From Atriophallophorus winterbourni (Eukaryota; Platyhelminthes; Trematoda; Plagiorchiida; Microphallidae): a stretch of DNA of 64,000 bases. Below are positions 54,691-64,000 of the stretch, one piece after another. Location of the stretch: NCBI GenBank assembly GCA_013407085.1, contig JACCGJ010014427.1:23106-87105 (forward strand), given 5' to 3'. Made by a program: the position numbers and the translations under genes. Below the pieces are notes generated by a model, which was not told the origin of the DNA, made no database searches, and saw only the letters and a list, made by a program, of their open reading frames with translations. Every line of letters starts with the position of its first letter. Positions within the stretch are counted from its first letter, which is position 1.

Positions 54691-56815
54691 ATAGTATTTT
54701 CAGTTTTTTTTCAAAACCTTTTAACCTCAATTTGAACCTGCTGTCGGAGGGAAAAATTGACTTTTTCGTGACATTAAATTTCAAAATGAAACATGCGAGA
54801 CTTCCTCGTCCTGCAAAGACGCCGTTAGTCTTCTTCAAGCAAATAAATTCAATAAACACGCAGTCTGTTTGCCGTGTGCACCATTACACAAGGTTGTTGA
54901 TAGCTTAATGAACGCACTTATACCCGTTGCTCGAAACTGCTCGCTGCAATAACCGATTAGCGTACATCCCTGAAATATTCTCTTCGATGCTTTCACAACA
55001 AACACAATTTGATATCTCCCATTTAATTTGGTTTTCCAATTGTTGAATTGCAACTTGGCTGATTGATGACATATTCCTAGAATGATTTGTGTCGGTACAG
55101 ACAACCGTTTTATATCAACGACAGACCAACGAATTAACTAACCACGCTTTCAATTAAGATTATGCATGCATATGAAAATAATCAAAACTGAAACATTTTC
55201 CTACAAATCTGAACACATGTCATGGAAGAACATTTATAAGCTCCATTTAATATTGTATTGTTGTCTCATTATTATCCGCCCCGTCGGTAAATGTCCTCAT
55301 GCAGTTCACTCATGCTAACTCTTTAATTATTTATTCTGTTCATTCAAAGTTATTGATTTCCGTGTCACTGCTAAGCCCCTCGTGTTTATTGACAGAATCT
55401 ATTACACGCGAACCGATGCCAATCTAAGGTGTGCAAATGCGTCACACACGTGAATAAAAAAGATAGACGGCCTGCAAAATGCCCCGTTTCAGACGCTATC
55501 GTCGAAGGTGGTCGGTCTGTGACATGTGAGCGCAAAGTGAGCATGAAAAACGTTTTACAAACTCCGTGCCGATTGTCCACTCTGATGGACCTGTCTCGCT
55601 TCGCGTGTCTTTCTATAATTGTGCATCGTACCGCATGCGCTAGGTGAAGAGTGGCCTGTGTTTGATGATATCGCGAAAAATCAACGTCAACCCTGGTCAT
55701 GAGCATTCGATACTGTCACGTGTTCGGCGTCCGTGTGTCCGTGCGCATGAGATGGGATGCTCAAGCACAAGGTGAGACGCGGGAAACACTTCGTCGTATA
55801 ACATGTACAACCCAGAAATTGATAAGCATCGTACAAATTTGTGTCAGACGTTTTGAGTACATGCACGAATAATCAACTGCCTGGAGAGAAATTTATGACG
55901 GAACTTGGCTAACGAAGAACATAGCATTTTAGCTTTTAGCTTATGCAATTTGAATGCCCATGTTGGTTAATAGAAACCGTCAGTTGATGTATATTTTTTA
56001 TGTAGCTGGGAAATCCATGCTGTTTTTTTAAATATTATGAGCTATACAGGTAAAATTAATTGCTTAGCTATCGTAATTTAGCCTTCAGTCCCCAGTGGGG
56101 TATTGCTGTATACAATGTTTCTTCATTCGTTGTCTTTTGCTACCAAGGCCAGTTGTTTCAACGCCAGCGTCATGTCTCTTATGTAAAGGCGGCACCAAGA
56201 GTTTATCAAGTTCCTTTAACTATAAGCATCCTAGTGTGGCTTTCCGCAAACGTTCAGAGGATAGGATCAATGCAAGGCCAAGATCGATGATCCCGTAAAT
56301 TATCGATAGTTTCTTGCAAGGTGGTTTGATTTGAGCTGAAACCTGAGTATGTTACCACAACGTCATCGTCCCTCTTCCCTAGTGATCTTGTATGAACGCA
56401 AAAACAGTTGGATCTTTACGACTGACGGAAATAACCCAACAGCTCCTTTGCATACGTTCAAGATTGAACAATCGGGCTGTTTCTGGAATGCTTAGCATAA
56501 ATGACCATGACTGAGGAGGCGCTTAGGCTAGTAAATTAGGGCATGTTTGACTAGCACAACACTGTGCGCCGAATTCACAGAAAGTCTTCAATTAAACATA
56601 TATCGAACTTCGCGATTTGTTGATGGACGACGGGCAAATGACTCCCGCTTTACACTTCGCACGAACAAATGGATCAGGCTACGGAGCTCTGCTTTGGTTC
56701 AGCACATAAATACCAGGATTTGTGCATTCTGGCAACATTTTTACAGAATCCGGAACAAAGTGAACGTCATCATAACGGAAGACAAGCAAAGTTATTAGCA
56801 ATTCGTTTCTTTGAA
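54691..56815. other. No recognised gene
   Basis: 2.1 kb with only short domain-free frames on both strands. Confidence 0.5.
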
Positions 56816-56816
56816 A

Positions 56817-57475
56817 ATGAAAAGAAATCCTGAATTGCTATATCGGATTGTTAATGCTCGATCCAGTGTGAAAGCAGGAGTGTTCCTTGTGCTTGAATGT
56901 CTCAGCAAGGGAAACAGCTGAATTTCTTGCTCAATTTTATGCAAAAGTATTTAGTCCGTTAACAATCACATCGACTGAAGATCTGCCAACATCAACTGTG
57001 ACACAACAACTGACTGACATTGAGATCAGTTCACTGATTAAACTACGGTCTTTTTGCTGAATGAACTCTAAAAAATCCCATGTAGCAGAAAGAATTACAC
57101 TTACGGTACTGAAATCCTGTGGCCTAGAAGTTGTGCACGCAATTGAGTGAATAGTAGAAATATTCTCAGACCGAAGGAATGGTGCCCATCTACAAGGGTG
57201 GTAGACTTTCAGACCCTGCAAACTAACGTTCTGTCACCTTACTTCCTGTGATCTTCAAACTTCTAGAGCGTATAGTGACGGAGAAAATAGTTCACCGCTT
57301 GGAATCGCAATATGTGCCATCAGCGGCACAGCGTGGTTTTCGTAAATCTCACACGTGCTTGACAAACTTGTTGACAGTGTTAAACTACTGGACCCAAGCG
57401 GTTGGCGAAGGAGATAGCATCCTAGATGCTCTTAATCAAGGTGGTTCTCTTTGCTGATGACATTAAAATTTGAAC
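56817..57475 (+). pseudogene. Second LINE family: RT N-terminal fragment with internal deletion
   Basis: NPELLYRIVNARSSVKAGV at about 56825, LTDIEISSLIKL at about 57010, then MVPIYKGGRLSDPAN and SVTLLPVIFKLLERIVTEKI (57180-57290). QRGFRKSHTCLTNLLTVLN and QAVGEGDSIL follow, then a jump directly to the catalytic VLFADDIKI at about 57445. Roughly the AF-DVPH to PQGSVLGP stretch is missing. Several stops. Confidence 0.75.
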
Positions 57476-57724
57476 GAAGATGTAATCTAATGTGAATTAT
57501 GTACCACTGCAAAGTGATTCAGGCGCTCTCCATGAAATGTTAGTAAAAACTGTTCTACCTATTCAACGCAAACTTTCTTTTCATTCTTTTAATTCACTCA
57601 AACATATTCAAATATCTTTTATAACTGATTTCAAGGTCAAACTCGTTTGACCGGTTATTTACCCTCTGCGTAAAACACCCCCGTCACAGTCACATGTTGC
57701 AGTAAATCGGTCACTGGCGTGAAT

Positions 57725-57818
57725 TTTCACACCCCGGTTTCTCTCGCGCTCTGTCCAACCATTTTACTTCGACCAAAGTAATTTCACACCTAGGCAAACC
57801 AAGCTAATTTTCACACCT
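57725..57818 (+). promoter_or_regulatory. Cluster of three T-box-like half-sites
   Basis: TTTCACACC at 57725-57733, TTTCACACCTAGG at 57782-57794 and TTTCACACCT at 57809-57818, all in the same orientation. The Brachyury consensus palindrome is TTTCACACCTAGGTGTGAAA, so the middle site matches its first 13 positions. No promoter or gene is recognised next to it, so a regulatory role is only a possibility. Confidence 0.3.
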
Positions 57819-59935
57819 TTAGATGACACTCGGCCAATGAGATCGCTGTATTAAGACACCTGTTTAGCTATAACGACCAATCAATTCCCACCTCGAATCA
57901 CGTGAAAACTTGTTTTCAACCGATTGAAGTTTTCGGTTATTAGTATGCTATTTCGAAAATTGTACGTGAATTGTAAACGATTGATCGGGTGTAGGCGCAA
58001 GTGGTGAGATCAAAAATATCGTCCGGTTACGATCAGTCACATGATTACGTATGCATGTCAACTTTGTTTAGGTGTTGCGCTCCAATTGAAAGTTCTCAAT
58101 GTAGTTTAAATGTGGTGTGTAAGGGATGGGAATGTGAGCACCTCAATATGTTAGTTTCCATGCCGTTTTCGCACTGATGTAGGAAAGGTGATTGTATTCT
58201 TGATAAATTATTGATCAATTAAACATAATCTCAATGCAAGTGTACTTTGACATAATACGTGGATATTTCCTGTTTTTATCCATTTTTTCACTGCTCTCTT
58301 TTAATATAGTAGAAACATGGGTCATTAAATGTTAACATAAATTAGAAACCCCCGTATGGGTGCTATGAAATTCTTCAGAAATTTGAAAACAAATCATCGT
58401 TGTAAGCTGACAAAGTTGGTCACTTTTTCCGTTAGAAAGCGAAAGTACTCTCTGCTTAGAAGTAAATTTGGCTCGATGTTGTTAGCAATGTCGTGAAGCG
58501 TTTGATAATTTTCTATGGTAAAATAAGTAGTGTGCTTGAAAACTATCCACTCTTAATCATTCACATAATAGCAGGTGAAAATTAGCAATGTTAAAATTAT
58601 TTTATCTTATACATCTATGGATGAATCGGAGTTCAGACTGGACATGCAACAAATAGAGAACAGCAGCTGAAAAAGGGCGTTTTGCGCGTTATAGTTATCA
58701 AGGTATTCGAATTTGCTTGAAGCCATTTGTAACTCCACATTTATGAAGGCTAAATTTGTTTGGAATTGACATTACACTTTCAGGTAGTGTTTCATTATTG
58801 TCACAAAAGCTTTGTCTAATCAATAATGTCAATACGAACAGAGTCTTCGTTTAAATTTTGTTCAATTAACTCAATTTGACTTTCCTAATATATCCACATG
58901 TTAGTTTATACGGAACATTTTAAAGTAGAAATGCGAGATCAAAATCGTTGGACTACTTTGTCTGCAGGCAGTTATTTTATATTGACGATGAATTATTTTT
59001 CCAATAGTTCTTGTTATAAAAAATACAAAAAGACAAAGGGCTCCGTTACAAGACTAAAACCACTATTGGCTTCTGCGTTCTGTTTAATTGCTGCTCCCAT
59101 TTCTTAAAACAATTCGACTCGCTCGTTGTGCGAAAACAAGAAGGACACCTCACATCCATTCAAACACGTGTTCTATCACATACAACCCAAGGTGGCAGGT
59201 GCTAGCTGTGTTGTACAAAATCGCCTTACGTTTTCAATGGGTCTAGCTCTACATCTTCACTTTAAAATGTAAATAGAAGATAGATTGATTGAGATTGGAA
59301 AATCTAACGATCTTTCAAGCAAATTTGTAAATTATTAATCAGTATCCATCCCTATCCATTGGTTATGTTACGACATTGATTTAATAATAAAATTTTAAGT
59401 TTGTGTCGGTGGCAAATCCAATTGTTATTTAGTACCGCAAATACAATCTACTTTTAAAAAGCACCAACAATAATCTATACCGAGCGTTGATTGTTCTAAC
59501 TAATAGTAATTCATTTATTTCGGGTAGCTCAACACATCTAAATTGAAGGACAGGTTGCTTGCATTTTATCTACTTTCAAAAAGATTTTCGGTGTCAAGCC
59601 TACAAAAATTGACTTGAAGAGACAACGATTCTATTCGTTACTGGTAGCAATCGATCACGAATACTCGTTTCGCTTTTAACCCTTAGTGGCGAAACACTTG
59701 TCAAGTGTCCTGCAGGGGCTAGCTGTTCAATCCTCCGACCGGTGGCGTGATCAAGTGGCGCTCGAGAGAGTCTCCTGGGACAACACTCTCTAACATCCCA
59801 CACTTTACACGCGAAATCATACCGTTTGTTTATAAGTGACCAATTCGATGAGTTATCAAAGACCATATTTCAAGATTCTGGCGGTAAATTGGGATTATTG
59901 ATTAAAGCAGTTTGGTTAGAATGAATCTGTAGCAT
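57819..59935. other. No recognised gene
   Basis: AT-rich. Short frames (for example 58898-59107 and 59600-59866) have no recognisable domain. Confidence 0.5.
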
Positions 59936-60146
59936 AATGCAAAGAAATTTTTGAGTGCAATCGGTTAGCGTAGGTTTTTGGGTAACGTTGTCACTTCGAC
60001 ACAGAAGCTTCGTCAGACCAAGGGTGATAGTCAGGACAGGGGAACATGATTAAGTAGTAGTCAACCCTTGGTTTGACGAAGCTTCTGTGTCAGAAGTGAA
60101 ACGTTACCCCAAAACTACTCTGACCGATTGCACTATTTGCATTGTG
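59936..60146. mobile_element. Foldback (hairpin) element, arms about 85-90 nt
   Basis: The left arm (59936-60025) runs AATGCAAAGAAATTTTTGAG .. GACACAGAAGCTTCGTCAGA .. CCAAGGGT. The right arm (60063-60146) is its inverted copy: ACCCTTGGTTTGACGAAGCT .. GATTGCACTATTTGCATTGT. The spacer is about 37 nt. Inner arms are nearly perfect and outer arms have mismatches. A small MITE or foldback element is the simplest reading. Confidence 0.8.
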
Positions 60147-60329
60147 AATACACGATCGGCCCCAAACATATTCCAATCGATTGAATCTGTAACATAGTTT
60201 AACAAAACATCTTGAGCTTCTCACAACCATTACTGCTAAGTTTGCACTAGTCACAAAACGACTGATCACAAATTATACGAATCACCACATTAAGGTATTA
60301 ATTTCGATGGCTGATTATTTCACGTATCT

Positions 60330-60920
60330 ACTTATCCATACTCCTGTTATGTCTATACTTTTGAAGCGCCTATTCACTAAGAAAATTATTCACCACGTTG
60401 AGCCTACAGCGATTCATACTTTCCGTAAATCTAGATCGTGCTTCGTAAAACTGCTAACTGTGTCAAACAATTGGATTCAATAGTTACAAATGAGCTAGAA
60501 TTTGTGCTTCTTATCTAGCTAGATAAGCTCGAAGCCTATGATCGAAATGTTTGCTGTCGAATACAGCAAAAAGTGCAACAGATGGGCATCGGTAGGCAAC
60601 TCCTCTTACGGCTTACACGTTACTTCTCTGTGCGCAAGGCGAATGTGTGAATAAACAGGTTACATTCACGAGTTGTCTAGGCCACTATTGGCGTACCGCG
60701 AGGTTCTGTGCTTGGGCCAGCTCTTCTCTTGGTTTACGTCAACGAACTAGCGCAAACGCTGCCTTACATGGTGTTTCTCTTTGCAGACGATGTAAAGATT
60801 TCCTCGGGGATTGAATCCATTATGGACTGCTAACAGCTGCATATATATTTGGACACCCTTCTTGAATAATCGGCGAGCAAGAAGCTGCAATTCAACTATG
60901 AAAAATACGTATGTTTAAAT
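60330..60920 (+). pseudogene. Second LINE family: RT remnant
   Basis: Degraded but recognisable plus-strand pieces: LLKRLFTKKIIHHVEPTAIH, FRKSRSCFVKLLTVSNNW, a VPRGSVLGPALLLVYVNEL-like stretch near 60695-60750 and FLFADDVKISSGIESI near 60777-60825. Stops and frame changes throughout. Confidence 0.68.
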
Positions 60921-62284
60921 GCTAAATGTTCAAAGACTCGACAATAGTTAATTTATGTACCTTTTAATTTTTGTTCGCCAATGTTTGGTCGTCAACAAGG
61001 CACATTGGATGATAATCTTCTCGTTGATTATGATACGAGGTTCCCCAAAAATGTGTTTGTTATCTACCTGTTTGTTATCTACCTATTTTTTATCTGCTTG
61101 TTAATTCTATGCATGATGAACGGGCTGAACTCAGCACACTTACCCTAAACCGCAAGCAATTGAAGTTGTGGTAACTCGCTTAAAAATCACGCGAGATAAT
61201 CATTGAATCATCTTAGTAGTGTAAGAAAAACATGTAGCGTTCGTATTTTTCCATTGTCCGTAGTTCGCTACCTGGTGTCAATGTGTTAATTTGCTTGGAA
61301 GCAACGTTTTTCTGAAATCGTTTTTTTCATCACGCTGTGTGATTAGCAATACCGGTGGGCTTCAGAAGCACGATGAGTAACAGATGGTGCTGCATATGGT
61401 ATTGAGCTACCTTAAATGCTTTCCAATATACTTTATATATCCATCTCACTCATGGTTATATTGAAGAATTAGACATTCATGAATCTGTTTGGGAAAAGGA
61501 AACGTTACTTAGAATCCAAGTTTCTGGTCCGAAAACAGATCATTAGCAAAATTCTCCTTTGAAATGTGATGCCGGGTAAGTTCACAACACTCAAACTCCA
61601 GTTTAAGCGATAGCCGGGTCAAATTGAACATACTCGATTTAACTGTGTTTATGCCGTCAGACCATTTTTACATAAGAATGATAGCCATCAGGACTAAAGA
61701 CACGTTCATAAAATGAACCTATTTGATGCCCTGATTTAGAAGAGATTCAGGAGCACAGACAATCGTTTGTGAAAAGATGACAATCTCAAAGTCTGTAGTG
61801 GTCGGTTTAGCTTGATTGTGTGATGAAATGTCAACGAAAATTTGTTCCACAAAATCAACAACAGAAGCAATGAGCAAGATGTCGATATTTTCATGCCTTC
61901 ACCTCTCACACGCACACACCACAACCGGTTGACAAATTGAGCTTGCCATCAACGAAAAACCGATGAAAAATGTGTTAATAAACTCAAACATCAACAAGTA
62001 ATATGCAAATAGTTTACTCGAATGTACACAAATTAATCGATGTGAATATTCACAATAAGATGGTCAGATAATAGTAGGAATAAACACGTCATTCTATTTA
62101 CATAAATTACTAACAGAATAGAAATTGTTTGCTCTGAATCGATACGTAAACCTGGAACTCGCGTGTGTACGAAATCACAGTAAGTAACATGCCGTTCAAT
62201 TACTGGATGAACGGGAATAAAGAAGCTTCGACTAATCTCCGCAACGCTTGGAATGTGTCAATTGAATTGTCTTGTCTCACGTCG
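60921..62284. other. No recognised gene; possible 3' flank of the minus-strand gene
   Basis: No coding signal recognised. A short frame at 61736-61924 is not distinctive. Confidence 0.45.
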
Positions 62285-63219
62285 TTAATGGGTGGTTTGT
62301 TTGGATTCCGATGTAATATTCGCGGAGAAATCTCCATTTACAACGTGCCTGAGCGGCGTAATGGTGGCGTTCGATTCTATCATCGGCAACTCGATATCCT
62401 TTTGGTCACGGATTTGAGTGAATGTCCCCGGCGATGGTGATTGTGTAAGTGCGGAGATAGAGAAACAATCTGCCGAGCTATCAATTGAGCGTGAATCGTT
62501 CCCGGTAAATGAGGGTGTTTTGTATTGCGCAACGATGTCTTCGTCGTATTTAAAGACAGCATCGTTTGGTTCGCGATCTAATTTGCTGTCCCCACGTGGA
62601 CCAAGATTGGTAGCCGAGTTTTGTATTAAATTCTGATAGTACATAAATGTAAGGAATTGTTGAAGCGTATTAAAGGTTGATGGTAAACTTTGATGACAGA
62701 CAGGATTATCCGTGTGAAGAGACATGTCATAGGGAAAGCGTTGATAAGCGTTAGATATCCCGGTCGCGAAGACATCTGGAACGCCGTTGCCATATGATCG
62801 ATCTTGTTTTACCGACATCTCCCTTATCAATGGTGCAATGAACGGGTTCTCGTTGGTGCTCTGGTACGAAGTACGTATCGGCGCATCCTGATTTCCGTTT
62901 CGTAATTCCGTTGCGTTTCTCTGCTCGTCTGCACAACTAGCGCCCTGGGATTGACGTGGAACAACCGTAACATTTGGTGGTGATTTTTCGACCAGTGTTT
63001 GTAAACCAAGGGCGATTGGGTCCGAATCTGGTAACATGGAGTTCACTTTTTTCGTCTTCCAGGTCGCTGAGCAGTTTGGTAAGGTGAGTTGATCTCGCGT
63101 CATGTGGTCAAGATTGCTTTTATCAGAAGTGCTAGATTGGTACCTCCCGCTTGGTGAATAGCACTTTTTATAAAGTCCATGTAGAAGTGGTCCGGAATAA
63201 ATTCGTTTTCTGTTGAATC
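62285..63219 (-). CDS. Probable terminal coding exon of an unidentified protein
   Basis: A minus-strand frame is open for 361 codons from 63370 to a TAA at 62285, the longest non-transposon frame in the window apart from TOM40. A pyrimidine-rich stretch ending TTCAATTTTCAG at 63220-63222 is a good splice acceptor. I therefore place the exon start at 63219 and treat the AT-rich codons beyond it as intron. The product (about 311 codons) is Ser/Thr/Asn/Gln-rich and probably disordered. It begins FNRKRIYSGPLLHGLYKK and includes DQLTLPNCSATWKTKKVNSM and FNTLQQFLTFMYYQNLIQ. No known domain is recognised. Composition resembles the regulatory part of a transcription factor, but that is inference. Upstream exons would lie beyond 63222, possibly outside the window. 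Confidence 0.45.
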
Positions 63220-63730
63220 CTGAAAATTGAATTGAAATGGAAGGAAACAATTGAATTAAAATTTGAAAGAGGTTTAAAAACTTCAACAACCGAAAGCAAC
63301 GATTTCTAGTTATATCTATTAGTTTTACTTGAGTAATAGTCTGGTTGAAGTACATGTGTTGTCTAAACATCTTTCCTGCATAGAAAACTTCTTTCCTGCA
63401 TAGAAAACTTGTTTTTACTTAAACGTTTGTCTGTGAACGGTTGTATCGCTTTTTATATAGAGTGCTGCGCTCATTTTGGTGAAATTCGAGCCGCGCTTAC
63501 AGTTCACTTCTCGTTTCAGCCTGTTGCAGTAACCAAAAATCACTATTTTCCTCAAAAGACTTGCAGGGCGTTAGATCCATTGCTTATATCTTGTACTGAT
63601 GATTACGATTCACAGAGGTGACATGTTTTCGTCCGCCAGTTGGTTGGAGTGGTTGCAATTTATTACTCGTCGAATATCAGCATCCAGTTTGCACATGGGA
63701 ATAATACAATTTAGGTTTGTATGTAATGAT

Positions 63731-63959
63731 ATGAAAGCACAAGCTTGATCCAGGCAAAGTGCCGCACTGCCAGAGATTGCACGTGGGCGATATTACCGTC
63801 AGGTTGCCCAGGCCTAGACAGATATGAGAAATAGAGAATAAAGACTGTAGTGAGACTCCTGCGTGTTTCAGCATGCAGCTCATTACTGATGGCCAATCAA
63901 TTTAGCACGGTGTTAGCAGCACAGCACAGAAGTACTGCACGATTGCACATCCGTGCATG
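63731..63959 (-). mobile_element. SINE copy G (full length, antisense)
   Basis: About 229 bp: ATGAAAGCACAAGCTTGATC, AGGCAAAGTGCCGCACTGCC, TAGACAGATATGAGAAATAG, TTTCAGCATGCAGCTCATTA, ATCAATTTAGCACGGTGTTA and TGCACGATTGCACATCCGTG. With B and D it is one of the best-preserved copies. Confidence 0.85.
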
Positions 63960-64000
63960 TTACTAAATAATGCATCTAGGGAGGCGTCGAATCAACGATT

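Overview
The window is eukaryotic nuclear DNA, most likely from a trematode flatworm (fluke). It is AT-rich and gene-poor and packed with retroelements of the kinds typical of flukes: CsRn1-like Ty3/gypsy, BEL/Pao, CR1-like and RTE-like LINEs, and a short interspersed repeat whose tail matches the RTE LINE. The assignment to trematodes rests on this repeat spectrum and on a TOM40 gene; the species cannot be named from sequence alone. A 20-N gap at 22614-22633 shows it is a draft assembly.

1-20.4 kb is a stack of transposons. A CR1-like LINE (1-4160) ends in a long (ATT)n tail. A pogo-type MITE (4161-5036) sits in that tail. To its right lies a degenerate minus-strand gypsy element (called Y, 5107-20415). 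Y is split by a BEL/Pao element (X, 6837-19643). X is split inside its right LTR by a CsRn1-like gypsy element (Z, 9384-19550). Z is split in its leader by a second BEL/Pao element (W, 13841-19129). The three inner insertions each have a matching target-site duplication, and LTR divergence falls in the order expected (X > Z > W). W has nearly identical LTRs and an uninterrupted 1300-codon gag-protease-RT-RNase H frame, but no integrase.

20.4-29 kb holds several 5'-truncated or rearranged copies of the CR1-like LINE in both orientations. 29-32.4 kb has no recognisable gene. 32.4-34.9 kb holds a LINE tail, a 115-bp minisatellite and a deleted CsRn1-like gypsy element with a repeated tRNA-Trp-type primer-binding site.

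35378-36331 is the one confidently recognised host gene: TOM40, the beta-barrel pore of the mitochondrial outer-membrane import complex, in a single open exon. Two SINE copies follow, then a broken RTE LINE (37.5-40.9 kb) whose 3' end matches the 3' tail of the SINE family (seven copies in the window).

41-64 kb is mostly unassigned intergenic or intronic DNA with scattered fragments of a second non-LTR LINE family (47.7-48.9, 50.6-51.4, 56.8-57.5 and 60.3-60.9 kb), a nearly intact pogo/Tigger-like DNA transposon with TIRs and TA duplications (52843-54688), a foldback element (59936-60146), and a probable terminal coding exon of an unidentified minus-strand gene (62285-63219).
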